A stretch of 64,000 bases of DNA from Emticicia aquatica. GTDB taxonomy: Bacteria; Bacteroidota; Bacteroidia; Cytophagales; Spirosomataceae. The stretch is taken from assembly GCF_923079645.1 (NCBI RefSeq), contig NZ_CAKLPY010000001.1, forward strand, positions 62,001 through 126,000, written 5' to 3'. Every line of letters starts with the position of its first letter. Position 1 is the stretch's first letter. The position numbers were made by a program, and so were the translations under genes. Below are positions 50,646-60,316 of the stretch, one piece after another. A model generated the notes under the pieces. The model did no database searches and was not told the DNA's origin. It saw only the letters and a list, made by a program, of their open reading frames with translations.

Positions 50646-51908
50646 TCAATAGCCATACCATTCCGCCCACCAAGATTGTAATTGTTTTCTGATTTCGTTC
50701 TCACGGGCATTATTGCTTGGTTCGTAAATTTTTGTGCCTTTCAATTCGTCGGGTAAAAAGTTTTGTTTCGCAAAATTTCCTTCATAATTATGCGAATATT
50801 GGTAGTTTTTACCATAACCAATTTGTTTCATCAATTTAGTCGGAGCATTGCGTAAAGCCAAAGGAACTTGTAGGTGAGAAGTTTTTTCAGCCAAAGCAAT
50901 TGCGGCTTCAATCGCAACATAAGAAGCGTTTGATTTCGGAGAAGTTGCCAAATAAATAGCTGTTTGAGATAGAATAATTCGACATTCGGGGTAACCGATA
51001 ACTTTCACCGCTTGCATACAATTATTGGCCATAATTACAGCCGTTGGATTGGCATTGCCGATGTCTTCTGAGGCAAGAATGAGCATTCTTCGGGCGATAA
51101 ATTCGGGGTCTTCGCCAGCCACAATCATGCGTGCCATCCAATAAAGAGCGGCATTTGGGTCAGAACCACGAATAGATTTGATAAAGGCCGAAATAATATC
51201 ATAATGTTGTTCGCCCGATTTATCATAACGAGCGATATTTCGTTGGGCCACTTCTTCCACCAAATCATCATTAATAATTATGGAGGCATCGGGTGGAAAA
51301 GAAAATGTAATCAATTCTAAAAGATTCAATAGTTTTCGACCATCACCGCCCGAAACTCTCATTAAAGCATCGTAAGATTCGATTTGTATATTCTTTTCTT
51401 TCAAAATTACGTCTTCACGTAAAGCTCTGTCGGTCAATTCTTTGAGTTCTTTTTCACCAAAGGCTTCTAAAATATACACTTGACAACGAGAAAGAACAGC
51501 ACTGTTTAGCTCAAAAGATGGATTTTCAGTTGTTGCTCCAATAAGGGTAATTTGACCTTTTTCAACAGCTGCCAAAAGCGAATCTTGTTGCGATTTATTA
51601 TAGCGATGAATTTCGTCAATAAAAACGATTGGCGGGAAAAGTCCTGAAGCTCGAGCAATCACTTCTCTTAATTCTTTTACCCCCGAACTCACCGCATTTA
51701 GTTGGTGAAATTGCCGTTTAGTAGCCTCAGCAATGAGCAATGCAAGTGTAGTTTTTCCTGTGCCAGGTGGCCCCCACAAAATCATTGACGGCACAAGATT
51801 CGCCTCAATTGCAGTACGAAGAGGCTTGTTTTTGCCCAAAATATGCTCTTGCCCGATGTATTCATCTAGTTTTTTAGGGCGTAATCTTTCGGCTAATGGG
51901 GCTGACAT
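50646..51908 (-). CDS. rarA: Replication-associated recombination ATPase RarA/MgsA
   Basis: The 420-residue AAA+ protein has MSAPLAERLRPKKLDEYIGQ at the start, Walker A GPPGTGKT at 46-53, Walker B VFIDEIHRYNKSQQD near 96-110, sensor 1 LIGATTENPSFEL near 125 and the C-terminal tetramerisation region with ILASEDIGNANPTAV near 275. Length and motif order fit RarA, which works on stalled forks and clamp-loading-like reactions. It is a single housekeeping gene, convergent with the LacI regulator (14-bp gap, no terminator). Confidence 0.96.
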   Translation of the reverse strand: MSAPLAERLRPKKLDEYIGQEHILGKNKPLRTAIEANLVPSMILWGPPGTGKTTLALLIAEATKRQFHQLNAVSSGVKELREVIARASGLFPPIVFIDEIHRYNKSQQDSLLAAVEKGQITLIGATTENPSFELNSAVLSRCQVYILEAFGEKELKELTDRALREDVILKEKNIQIESYDALMRVSGGDGRKLLNLLELITFSFPPDASIIINDDLVEEVAQRNIARYDKSGEQHYDIISAFIKSIRGSDPNAALYWMARMIVAGEDPEFIARRMLILASEDIGNANPTAVIMANNCMQAVKVIGYPECRIILSQTAIYLATSPKSNASYVAIEAAIALAEKTSHLQVPLALRNAPTKLMKQIGYGKNYQYSHNYEGNFAKQNFLPDELKGTKIYEPSNNARENEIRKQLQSWWAEWYGY

Positions 51909-51970
51909 ATTTTTTTGTTAGAATATTTGAGTAAAAGTATAATTTTGATACATTTGTTGTTAATAAAAGA

Positions 51971-52001
51971 TTTGCAAAGATATACGTTTGTTATATATTT
52001 G
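51971..52001 (+). promoter_or_regulatory. Strong Bacteroidota-type promoter of glgB
   Basis: TTTG at 51971-51974, a spacer of exactly 19 bp and TATATTTG at 51994-52001 match the consensus TTTG-N19-TAnnTTTG completely. The expected transcript would start near 52006, leaving a leader of about 120 bases before ATG 52125. Nothing else is seen in the 216-bp interval to rarA. Confidence 0.8.
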
Positions 52002-52124
52002 ACGTAGAGATATAAAGTTTTATGACGTTATCACTGAGTGGCTAGATTCAATTCTAAGCTCATTTATTTAATGAAATAAAACTGTATGTTCCCAATTAAC
52101 CTTATTCTTCCAATACTTTAACCT

Positions 52125-54128
52125 ATGGCAAAGAAAACAGTTTCCACTAAAAAGGAACAAACAGCGAGTACAGAACAACAAACAGTAAAAAATGAGGTGC
52201 AAGTAGTAAGCACAATTCCTACCTTCAAAAATGTTGAGCCTTTTAGTCTATTAACTGACTTCGATATTGCTCTTTTTCGCTCAGGAAAACATTATAGATT
52301 GTACGAAAAATTAGGCTCGCATGTTGTTGAAAATCAAGGAGTTACGGGAACACTTTTTGCAGTTTGGGCTCCCAATGCCAAGTATGTTTCTGTAATTGGT
52401 AGTTTTAATGGCTGGAATCGTGGTGACCACCCGCTGAACCCTCGTTGGGATGGCTCAGGTATTTGGGAAGGTTGGATTCCAAACATTGGCAATGGTGAAG
52501 TGTATAAATATTTTATTGCTTCAAACACAGGTGCTGACATCGAAAAAGGTGACCCTTATGCCCTTCGTTGGGAACATCCTCCAAAAACTGCTTCAATCGT
52601 TTGGGATACTTGGTACGAATGGAAAGACCAAGATTGGATGAAAACGCGTCGTGCAGCTAATAACTTAAACGCTCCAACTTCTGTGTATGAATTACACTTT
52701 GGCTCATGGAAACGTGACCCTTCAAATCCAGAAAGAGCTCTTAGTTATCGTGAGGTAGCCGAAACACTCGTGCCGTATGTGAAAGAACTCGGTTTTACGC
52801 ACGTAGAATTCATGCCTATCATGGAGCATCCTTATGAGCCATCATGGGGTTATCAAATTACAGGATATTTTGCTGCAAGCAGCCGATTCGGTACGCCTCA
52901 AGATTTTATGTATTTGATTGAGCAATTACACATTAATGGTATCGGTGTGATTCTTGACTGGGTTCCGTCTCATTACCCTGGTGATGCTCATGGTATTTAT
53001 AGATTTGATGGCACTGCTCTTTATGAACACGAAGACCCTCGTGAAGGCTATCATCCTGACTGGAAAAGTTATATTTTTAACTATGGCCGCTACGAAGTAC
53101 GTTCATTTTTGATAAGTAATGCCATATTTTGGTTAGATAGATTCCATGCTGATGGCTTGCGGGTTGATGCAGTGGCTTCGATGCTTTATCGTGATTATTC
53201 TCGTAATGCAGGCGAATGGATTCCGAATGTTTTTGGTGGAAGAGAAAACCTTGAAGTAATTTCTTTATTCAAAGAATTAAATGAAGAAATCTACCGCAGT
53301 TTCCCTGATACACAAACCATTGCTGAAGAATCAACAGCATTTCCTGGCGTTTCTCGTCCAGTTTATACAGGTGGACTCGGCTTCGGTATGAAGTGGATGA
53401 TGGGTTGGATGAATGATACACTTCGTTATTTTTCAAAAGACCCAATGTACCGTAAATGGCATCAAAATGACATCACTTTTAGCTTAGTTTATGCTTTTTC
53501 CGAAAACTTCATGTTGCCTTTTTCACACGATGAAGTTGTTTATGGAAAAGGCTCATTAATTGAGAAAATGCCTGGCGACGAATGGCGTAAGTTTGCCAAT
53601 TTGCGTTTGATGTACACTTATATGTTTACGCATCCTGGTACGAAATTACTCTTTATGGGTGGCGAGTTTGCTCAATATGCTGAATGGAATTTTGAGAAAA
53701 GCCTCGACTGGCATTTGTTAAATTACGAGCCAAACAACGGCATGAAAGAGTGTGTAAAAGGTTTAAATAATCTTTATCGCTCGGAAGCTGCTCTTTTTGA
53801 CAAGCAATTTAGCCCTGAAGGTTTTGAGTGGATTGACACCAGCGACCGTGAAAATGCAGTGATTGTGTATGCAAGAAAAGGATTCAACGAAAAAGAAAAC
53901 CTTATTGTAGTGCTAAATTTTACACCTGTTCCTCGTTCAAATTATCGTATCGGTGTGCCTCATGCAGGTACATATACAGAGGTTTTCAATAGTGATAATC
54001 GTCAATATTGGGGAAGTGGAACATTGAATGGTGAAGTATATACGCAAGCAATTGCTTCTCATGGGAAAGATAATTCTATGGAATTAACACTTCCGCCTTT
54101 AGGTGCAATTATATTTAAGTTGAAGTAA
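52125..54128 (+). CDS. glgB: 1,4-alpha-glucan branching enzyme, GH13 with CBM48
   Basis: The 667-residue product starts with a 35-residue Lys/Glu/Thr-rich, probably disordered tail, then a CBM48 (about 75-165: GTLFAVWAPNAKYVSVIGSF), and the GH13 barrel with ILDWVPSHYPGDAHG near 278, nucleophile Asp 348 in GLRVDAVASML, acid/base Glu 401 in TIAEES and the third Asp in LPFSHDEVVYGKG near 466. The all-beta end follows. It makes alpha-1,6 branches in glycogen. It stands alone with its own promoter and terminator; glgC/glgA are not nearby. Confidence 0.95.
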   Translation: MAKKTVSTKKEQTASTEQQTVKNEVQVVSTIPTFKNVEPFSLLTDFDIALFRSGKHYRLYEKLGSHVVENQGVTGTLFAVWAPNAKYVSVIGSFNGWNRGDHPLNPRWDGSGIWEGWIPNIGNGEVYKYFIASNTGADIEKGDPYALRWEHPPKTASIVWDTWYEWKDQDWMKTRRAANNLNAPTSVYELHFGSWKRDPSNPERALSYREVAETLVPYVKELGFTHVEFMPIMEHPYEPSWGYQITGYFAASSRFGTPQDFMYLIEQLHINGIGVILDWVPSHYPGDAHGIYRFDGTALYEHEDPREGYHPDWKSYIFNYGRYEVRSFLISNAIFWLDRFHADGLRVDAVASMLYRDYSRNAGEWIPNVFGGRENLEVISLFKELNEEIYRSFPDTQTIAEESTAFPGVSRPVYTGGLGFGMKWMMGWMNDTLRYFSKDPMYRKWHQNDITFSLVYAFSENFMLPFSHDEVVYGKGSLIEKMPGDEWRKFANLRLMYTYMFTHPGTKLLFMGGEFAQYAEWNFEKSLDWHLLNYEPNNGMKECVKGLNNLYRSEAALFDKQFSPEGFEWIDTSDRENAVIVYARKGFNEKENLIVVLNFTPVPRSNYRIGVPHAGTYTEVFNSDNRQYWGSGTLNGEVYTQAIASHGKDNSMELTLPPLGAIIFKLK

Positions 54129-54147
54129 GTAATAAATTCTTGAATAC

Positions 54148-54185
54148 AAAAAGAGTGAATGATAACCCTATCATTCACTCTTTTT
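54148..54185. terminator. Bidirectional terminator after glgB
   Basis: AAAAAGAGTGAATGATA (54148-54164) and its exact reverse complement (54169-54185) form a 17-bp stem with a 4-base loop between the convergent glgB and GLPGLI genes. Confidence 0.92.
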
Positions 54186-54188
54186 ATT

Positions 54189-54941
54189 TTAATACCGAAT
54201 TGCCCAATAAGGATTTCGTTGAGATTTGATGCTGTCTTTGATATGGTTGCGAAGTAAATTATCGTAATCTATATCTTTGATTTTCTTTCCTTTACTTTTT
54301 GGTAAAATAAGCTCTTTTTCCAGTTTTTTGAACTCAACTTTTGTTGCCGTAATCACCACGTCTCCATCATTAACATCCAATTCTAGAATTGCTCCTGGAA
54401 GACCAAAATAGCGTTCTGGCCCCGCCGAAACAGGAATATCTCCTGCAAACCAAGCTGTAATTTTTTGTTTTTTAATGGTATCTTCAGTTACTGCTTTCAT
54501 GCAAATATAGCCAGCTACATCTTTTATTTGATTCATCACTTTCCAACTTGGGGTGTGTAATGAATCGTCCACGATATAAGTTTTGCCGAGCATTTCTATC
54601 ACTTCAGTTTTCTTTTCTTTCTCAAAATCCCTTGTGATAATTAAGTCATCATTTCGCCAAGCCCATGTGCCGTCTTCGCTTTCACCTTGCTCGTTTAGGT
54701 AAGTATATAAACTTTTATTTGGACTAAAAGCAAGTTTCATTTTCTCTTTCCATTCATCGTCACTTCCCCATGTGAGTTTTACACGGTCTTTTTCTTCCTG
54801 ACTCAAGTAAGGTAAGCGAGCAATAATTTTTGGATAATGCACCACTCGCTCAAAAGAAATAATTCCTTCGTCTTTTTGAGCAAATATTGGTAAAGTAATC
54901 AATGAGAAAATGATTGAATATATAAATTGGTATTTTTTCAT
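54189..54941 (-). CDS. GLPGLI-family protein
   Basis: The 250-residue product has a signal peptide (FIYSIIFSLITLPIFAQ) and the motif ERYFGLPGAILELDVNDGD near 177-195 that names the GLPGLI family, with the preceding VTEDTIKKQKITAWFAGDIP. These Bacteroidota proteins are almost always encoded after a TonB-dependent receptor, as here (49-bp gap), and are thought to help the receptor; the role is unknown. The first part holds conserved WGSDDEWKEKMKLAF and the C-terminus ends in NPYWAIRY. Confidence 0.9.
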   Translation of the reverse strand: MKKYQFIYSIIFSLITLPIFAQKDEGIISFERVVHYPKIIARLPYLSQEEKDRVKLTWGSDDEWKEKMKLAFSPNKSLYTYLNEQGESEDGTWAWRNDDLIITRDFEKEKKTEVIEMLGKTYIVDDSLHTPSWKVMNQIKDVAGYICMKAVTEDTIKKQKITAWFAGDIPVSAGPERYFGLPGAILELDVNDGDVVITATKVEFKKLEKELILPKSKGKKIKDIDYDNLLRNHIKDSIKSQRNPYWAIRY

Positions 54942-54990
54942 GTTTTTAAAATTTAATTTCAGATACTTTTAAAATACTCACTGACTGGAA

Positions 54991-57831
54991 TTAATCCCAC
55001 GAATTTCGTTTACGCATTTGTGCTTTTACACCTCTCATATTATACGTAAAACTTAGCATGAAATACCGTGAAAGTGTCTGAATTTGTTCTTGTGAAACGT
55101 AGTTTTGACTAGCCGACTGAGTAACGCCAAGGTTACGTTTGAAAATGTCATACGCAGTAAAACGTATCTCAGCTTTTTGGGCTTTTCCAACAATTTTATA
55201 AACCGACATATTCATCAAAGGGATTTTTTGGTCGAAACCAAATCTGTCATTTTTATAAACTCGATAATTAAATTTAGTATTGAAATAAATTCCTTTCGGG
55301 AATTTCACGTTCATTTCTCCACCAAAGTTATTATTGAAAACTTGTTGATTCTGAGCCGTATTAATTGAATATTTCGTGTTGCTAATACCAAAACTTGCAC
55401 TGCCATAAAATGTAAATACATCGCTCGGTGTTAAGTCTAATCGCATACTAATGTTATAATTGTCGTTGTTAGTATTATTCAATACGCTATTGATATATGT
55501 TAAATTTTTGCTAAAAAACATATTTCCGTTCAGATTCATGGTTGCTTTTGTCTTTTTCAACGGAAATCCGAAACCAAAATAAGGACCAGTTGACCAACCG
55601 CCTGTAATATTGACAGGCTTGGTGCGGGTAATTAAGTTTTCGTCAATAGTTTGATTATAAATCACTTGATTTTTGTAAGTATCGTACGAAAATCCTGTGT
55701 AAAGATTAATAAAAGTTGCTGGGTCAAATTTATTAAAACCAAAACTTACGCTATTTGTAACTTGTGGTAATAAATTGGGATTTCCTTCTGAAATATAGCG
55801 AGGATTGCTATTATCAACAATTGGCTGCAAATCTCTCACTGAAGGCTCTTGAATACTTACGTTGTATTCGCTATATAAATAACGATTATTTTTTAGGTCA
55901 TAATTAAGCGAAACGTTTGGTGCAAATGCCGAAAAGTTTCTGCTCACGATTCCTTTTGCCTGCGTGAGTTTGTTGTTAATAAATTCGCCTTTTAAAAGAT
56001 AATGTTGCCAAGCCAAACCTCCTGCTAAATTGAGGCCTTTATAGCTATATCGGAGACTTGTTCCGATACGATTATAACGGATTTCATTATTGTATGCTCG
56101 GCTTAATTCGTTCACAACTCCATAAGTTTCTTTTTCATCTTTCACAAAAATACTGTCCACATTACGATTTACGGTGCTGATTTGTAAACTAGTATTATAG
56201 AACGTTTCCAAGAAAAACTTTTTACTGAGTGGTTCTACAAACAAGGCACTGGCTTTGTATTGATTGGTTATGCTATTGGTGTTATTAAGTTGGCGGATGT
56301 TTTTAATAGCTTCATTTACGGTAGTAGAATTATAAAAATTATTTAAAGAAATCTGTCTTGCATTTGCATCAGCTTGGTTCATGTTATAACCTGCACTCAG
56401 AGCAAAACTTCTGCCTTTTTTCTTGAATTTATGTCGATAAATTGCTGAATTTACAGTTCCGAAAGAATTTTTAGCTCCATTATTATCAATATCTGTTGTG
56501 CTTGATAAAAGACTATTTCTTAGATAATTTTGTGTACTTCCATAACTATTGTTGGCATCAGTGAAGCGACTGTTACTAATAACGATTAAAGTATTGAGCG
56601 AATCAAGTTCTTTTTGGAATCGTAGATTTACTCGATGGTTGCCACTGAAATTCACTCTATTACTCGAATCACGGGTATCGAAAGACTCGTTATTTTGTAA
56701 GAATGTTTTCCGAAAAGCATAAGAATCAAGCACCGTACGAGACTGATTATAATAATAACTCGAAGTAAATTTAGTCTTTTTTGTGTCATAATTATAGTTA
56801 AGGCCAGCCGAACCATTAGTTGAAAAGCCTCGATTTCGATTACCGCCACCACTTGGAGAAATACTTACGCCTTCGTCTTCTTCGCCAAAATAAATAAATC
56901 TTCGTCCGCTACTAAAGCCAAAGTCGGCATCGTCGCCCCAGTTGAAGGCACTACTTCCTTTAAAATCTTGGTAATCATCCCACGAAATTCCTCCTTGATT
57001 GGTATTATTTAGGTTTCCGATGAAAGCAAATTGCTGTTTTGAGTCAAATTTATTATAATTTCCTTTAAACTCGCCACGTTGGTCGGTTCCGCCTGCAACG
57101 GTTACTTTCCCAAAACCTCCTTTTTTGAAACTTTCTTTCAGCTCCAAATTCATCGTTTTTTCTTTTTTTCCATCGTCAATTCCTGTTACTTTCGATTGCT
57201 CGGTTTTGTCATTGAAAACCTGAATTTTAGTGATTGCTTCTGCAGGAAGGTTTTTAGTAGCTAGTTTTGGGTCAGTTCCAAAAAACTGTTTGCCGTCAAC
57301 GGTTACTTTTTTTACATCTTGTCCTTGAGCTTTGATATTTCCTTCTTGGTCAATTTGAACGCCTGGTAATTTACGTAATAAATCCTCCACAGTTGAGCCA
57401 GGCGGAACCTTAAATGAAGCAGCATTATATTCAATCGTGTCTCCTTTGATACTCAAGGGAGCTTTGGCAGTTCGGATTACAACTTCCATTAATTCTTGGG
57501 CAATTGGCTTGAGTTTCAAGTTTCCCAAATCATTGATTGCTTTATCAGAAGGTTTTACATCTTGTTGCAATGGTAAATAACCAACGGATGAAATTTTTAG
57601 TAAATAACCAATGTTTTTTACGTTTCTAAACTCGAAAGCACCTTTTTCATCGGTTCTTCCAAAATTGACAAGGGTAGAATCTTTCGGCGTGAGAAGCATA
57701 ACCGTAGCAAAAGGCATGACGGAATTGCTTGAATCAATGGCTGTTCCTTTGATGTTAATACGGGTCGGGACTTGGGCAAAAACAACCCCGTAGCCAAGCA
57801 GGCATAAAAATAGTGTAATAGCTTTTTTCAT
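54991..57831 (-). CDS. TonB-dependent outer-membrane receptor with carboxypeptidase-like domain
   Basis: The 946-residue product has a signal peptide (AITLFLCLLGYGVVFAQ), a carboxypeptidase-regulatory-like domain (about 22-115: GTAIDSSNSVMPFATVMLL), a plug region (about 130-230: TVEDLLRKLPGVQIDQEGNI, then KTEQSKVTGIDDGKKEKTMN) and a long outer-membrane beta-barrel of the OMP_b-brl_3 type. SusC motifs are weak, and no SusD follows, so it is not a canonical polysaccharide importer. The pairing with GLPGLI suggests uptake of a peptide, metal chelate or other compound. No promoter was identified in the 480 bp upstream. Confidence 0.88.
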   Translation of the reverse strand: MKKAITLFLCLLGYGVVFAQVPTRINIKGTAIDSSNSVMPFATVMLLTPKDSTLVNFGRTDEKGAFEFRNVKNIGYLLKISSVGYLPLQQDVKPSDKAINDLGNLKLKPIAQELMEVVIRTAKAPLSIKGDTIEYNAASFKVPPGSTVEDLLRKLPGVQIDQEGNIKAQGQDVKKVTVDGKQFFGTDPKLATKNLPAEAITKIQVFNDKTEQSKVTGIDDGKKEKTMNLELKESFKKGGFGKVTVAGGTDQRGEFKGNYNKFDSKQQFAFIGNLNNTNQGGISWDDYQDFKGSSAFNWGDDADFGFSSGRRFIYFGEEDEGVSISPSGGGNRNRGFSTNGSAGLNYNYDTKKTKFTSSYYYNQSRTVLDSYAFRKTFLQNNESFDTRDSSNRVNFSGNHRVNLRFQKELDSLNTLIVISNSRFTDANNSYGSTQNYLRNSLLSSTTDIDNNGAKNSFGTVNSAIYRHKFKKKGRSFALSAGYNMNQADANARQISLNNFYNSTTVNEAIKNIRQLNNTNSITNQYKASALFVEPLSKKFFLETFYNTSLQISTVNRNVDSIFVKDEKETYGVVNELSRAYNNEIRYNRIGTSLRYSYKGLNLAGGLAWQHYLLKGEFINNKLTQAKGIVSRNFSAFAPNVSLNYDLKNNRYLYSEYNVSIQEPSVRDLQPIVDNSNPRYISEGNPNLLPQVTNSVSFGFNKFDPATFINLYTGFSYDTYKNQVIYNQTIDENLITRTKPVNITGGWSTGPYFGFGFPLKKTKATMNLNGNMFFSKNLTYINSVLNNTNNDNYNISMRLDLTPSDVFTFYGSASFGISNTKYSINTAQNQQVFNNNFGGEMNVKFPKGIYFNTKFNYRVYKNDRFGFDQKIPLMNMSVYKIVGKAQKAEIRFTAYDIFKRNLGVTQSASQNYVSQEQIQTLSRYFMLSFTYNMRGVKAQMRKRNSWD

Positions 57832-58312
57832 AAAAGTATGTTAATTAGAAATTTTGGTGGTGGAAACAAATTATTGATAAGTCGTTTTTTATATTAAAAT
57901 GTTGCAGGATTCACTAACCGAAATTGTTAACTCCTTGATTCAAATCAACGTTTTAGCATAATCATTTCATTAGAAAAGCAAAATTTGCAAATACAATAAA
58001 ATCGTACTATTCGGTAAAACTAATCAGAAAAGAAAATCAAGAAACAAATTTGTTGTGAAAGGCTGAAAGTTTGTGCTGAAATGGTATTTAACAACCAAAA
58101 GCACTTTTTGAAAGGATAGGAGGTCGGTGGTTTACCGAGCGTAAATTTTTCGTGAATGAGTGTAAATGCTTTTTCATAAATGTGTTTGACGATTATAGAT
58201 TGTGTAAAGGAAAAGTAACTAACTATTTAGTTGATAACGAGAGTGAAGGTATCAATATTTTAAATGTGAATATATTTTTTAAGAAAATTTAAGAAATAAG
58301 CCAATAAAACAA
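57832..58312. other. Gene-free interval upstream of the TonB receptor
   Basis: No open frame with plausible codon content lies here. The stretch is the minus-strand upstream region of the receptor gene. No clear TTTG/TAnnTTTG pair is seen (the nearest -7-like element, TGTATTTG on the minus strand near 57988-57995, has a wrong second base), and no RNA gene or long palindrome is evident. Confidence 0.4.
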
Positions 58313-58337
58313 AAAAAGCAGGTAATGCCTGCTTTTT
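58313..58337 (-). terminator. Terminator after the small membrane-protein gene
   Basis: AAAAAGCAGG (58313-58322) and CCTGCTTTTT (58328-58337) form a perfect 10-bp stem with a 5-base loop, about 75 bases after the stop of the 109-residue membrane-protein gene on the minus strand. Confidence 0.75.
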
Positions 58338-58410
58338 AAAATTTATAAAAGACATAATAACGCTTTATTCGCTTGCTTATCAGTATTTTATGAATGACTT
58401 ATTTGATTCA

Positions 58411-58740
58411 TTACTTTGTCTGTTCGGTTTTGGGCTGCTCAGTTTCGGATGAATTGGGTTGTTTAACCAATAGTAAAAAAAGACCAATGATAATTAAATT
58501 GACAATTGGTATGAGACTTACCTTAAACGCAAAATCATAATTTTGTCTAAAAAAAGCAATCCAAGAAATAATTTGACAAATAACTATGACGATAGGCAAA
58601 GCTATAATTGCCATAAATACACGCCAAATAGTTGGGTTTTCGCCCGCATCGAAAACCATAAATGAGCCAAGAACAGCATAAATTGCTGGAATTAGTCCAA
58701 TCAGAAGTACAATGTTGAGAATAATAACGACTATTTTCAT
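58411..58740 (-). CDS. Small membrane protein of unknown function
   Basis: ATG 58740 gives 109 residues with three to four hydrophobic segments (about 2-24, 38-60 including a helix break, and 74-92), and a hydrophilic tail rich in Glu/Thr/Gln (SSETEQPKTEQTK). The 11 codons before the chosen ATG look unrelated. I do not recognise a family. It lies 50 bp after the DeoR gene in the same direction, so the two may share a transcript. Confidence 0.6.
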   Translation of the reverse strand: MKIVVIILNIVLLIGLIPAIYAVLGSFMVFDAGENPTIWRVFMAIIALPIVIVICQIISWIAFFRQNYDFAFKVSLIPIVNLIIIGLFLLLVKQPNSSETEQPKTEQTK

Positions 58741-58790
58741 ATAATTCAATTTATAGGGTTTAGGTGAATTCAAAGATAAAAAACTTTTTT

Positions 58791-59537
58791 CTAATTCAGT
58801 ATTCTAAGTCCCAAATCTTGATAAGACTTTAATAAATCGGTCGCCTGATTGGTAACCAAAACATCAATAATTGTTAGTGGTGCAAACTTCAAATATTTAT
58901 CTTTTCCAAGTTTACTTGAGTCACAAAGTAAATAAGTTGATTGTGCATTAGCCGCCATTGCAGTTGTAATTTCGGCTTCTTTTTCGCTGGCAGCACTTAA
59001 CCCATTTTCGATTGAAATGCCATCAACTCCTAAAAAAGCTTTATCAACTTTATATCTTTCGATATGTTCGACAGCTATTTTTCCATGAATTGCTTGACGA
59101 TTTCCATCCAATTCTCCACCAATTAAATTAATAGAAACTTCAGTATTTAATAGTTCGTAAACTACTGGTAGCGAATTAGTTATAACTTTTATGCGTTTGT
59201 TTTTGATAAATTGACAAAGCCTAAAAACTGTACTTCCACAGTCCATAAAAATAATATCGTTATCTAATATTTCTTGAGCAGCCAATCGGCAGATATAATC
59301 TTTTTGCTCAATATTTGTAGATGTTTTTTGTTGAAAACTTACAGGAATACTGGCTAAACTCATTTTCATTGCTCCACCATGTGTCCGAAAAATTAATCCA
59401 TCAGCAGCCATAAGTGCTAAATCTCGCCTAATTGTTATTTCAGAAGTTTCGAGTTTTTGAGCTAGTTCTTTTACCTCAACTTCACCATGTTGTTCAACAA
59501 TTTTTAATAATTTTTGCTTTCTATTTTGATAACTCAT
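58791..59537 (-). CDS. DeoR-family transcriptional repressor
   Basis: ATG 59537 (248 residues) is preferred to an upstream TTG. The N-terminal helix-turn-helix RKQKLLKIVEQHGEVEVKEL and TSEITIRRDLALMAADGLIF near 30-49 is followed by the sugar-phosphate-sensing fold (DIIFMDCGSTVFRLCQFIKN near 95, VVYELLNTEVSINLIGGELD, GVDGISIENGLSAASEKEAE near 165). Such regulators repress sugar-phosphate genes until a ligand binds. It is divergent from a Nudix gene, with two 14-bp direct repeats in between, so it probably controls that gene and itself. Confidence 0.92.
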   Translation of the reverse strand: MSYQNRKQKLLKIVEQHGEVEVKELAQKLETSEITIRRDLALMAADGLIFRTHGGAMKMSLASIPVSFQQKTSTNIEQKDYICRLAAQEILDNDIIFMDCGSTVFRLCQFIKNKRIKVITNSLPVVYELLNTEVSINLIGGELDGNRQAIHGKIAVEHIERYKVDKAFLGVDGISIENGLSAASEKEAEITTAMAANAQSTYLLCDSSKLGKDKYLKFAPLTIIDVLVTNQATDLLKSYQDLGLRILN

Positions 59538-59556
59538 TGCTTTTATCTTAAATTTG
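59525..59556 (+). promoter_or_regulatory. Candidate promoter of the Nudix gene
   Basis: TTTG at 59525-59528, a 20-bp spacer and TAAATTTG at 59549-59556 match the Bacteroidota consensus. The transcript would begin near 59561 and run straight into the two direct repeats, just upstream of ATG 59593. The -33 box lies inside the start of the divergent DeoR gene. Confidence 0.65.
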
Positions 59557-59557
59557 T

Positions 59558-59591
59558 TCAAATATAATCATAAATAATCAAATATAATCAT
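59558..59591. repeat. Two 14-bp direct repeats between the DeoR and Nudix genes
   Basis: TCAAATATAATCAT occurs at 59558-59571 and again at 59578-59591, 20 bp apart. The second copy ends one base before the Nudix ATG. The spacing and position suit binding sites of the DeoR repressor. Each copy also contains CAAATATA, which on the minus strand reads as a TATATTTG -7 box, so they may instead or also be part of the deoR promoter. Confidence 0.6.
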
Positions 59592-59592
59592 T

Positions 59593-60171
59593 ATGAATCC
59601 AAATGTTAAAGTAATTGAAGAAAAAATACTTTCCAATAATTGGTATGTTTTGAAGAAAATAACATTCGATTACCGTAATAAAAATGGAGAATGGCAAACA
59701 CAGTCGAGAGAGGCATACGACCGAGGAAATGGAGCTGTAATTTTGCTTTATAATACTGATAATAAGACGATTGTGTTAACAGAGCAATTTCGTATGCCTA
59801 CATATATCAATGGTAACGACACAGGAATGTTGATTGAAGCCTGTGCGGGTTTACTCGATAAAGATAATGCAGAAGATTGTATTCGTCGAGAAACAGAAGA
59901 AGAAACAGGTTATCGAATCGGAGAAGTAAAAAAAGTGTTTGAAGCCTATATGTCGCCAGGTTCTGTAACTGAAATGCTTTATTTTTTTGTGGCTGAATAC
60001 AGTAAAGCGATGAAAATAAATGAAGGTGGAGGAGCAGAAGATGAACAAGAAAATATTGATGTACTAGAAATACCATTTAAGAAAGCTTTAGAAATGGTAG
60101 CCAATGGTGAAATAAAAGATGGAAAAACAATTATGTTGTTACAATATGCTCAAATTAATGGTTTGCTTTAG
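59593..60171 (+). CDS. nudK: NudK-like Nudix hydrolase (GDP-mannose pyrophosphatase type)
   Basis: The 192-residue protein carries the Nudix box [20 protein letters not shown] followed by ETGYRIGEV near 84-112, in the NudK form, with RETEEETG providing the metal-binding Glu residues. The N-terminal part has [20 protein letters not shown] and [18 protein letters not shown], and the C-terminal [20 protein letters not shown] is also shared with NudK/ADP-ribose-type pyrophosphatases. It probably hydrolyses a nucleotide sugar such as GDP-mannose. The link to a DeoR sugar-phosphate sensor fits regulation of such pools. Confidence 0.9.
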   Translation: MNPNVKVIEEKILSNNWYVLKKITFDYRNKNGEWQTQSREAYDRGNGAVILLYNTDNKTIVLTEQFRMPTYINGNDTGMLIEACAGLLDKDNAEDCIRRETEEETGYRIGEVKKVFEAYMSPGSVTEMLYFFVAEYSKAMKINEGGGAEDEQENIDVLEIPFKKALEMVANGEIKDGKTIMLLQYAQINGLL

Positions 60172-60316
60172 GTAAGGCCAAGCCTTTAGCTATTTTTGGA
60201 TGAGTAATTGAAAAAAATAATCTTTTCAATGTTGATAGATAAACGGTTGAAAAACAATGAGTTAGTGATGTTTAAGAAAAAAGTTTAATTTTTTTTTAGA
60301 AATTTTGGTATCAGAG

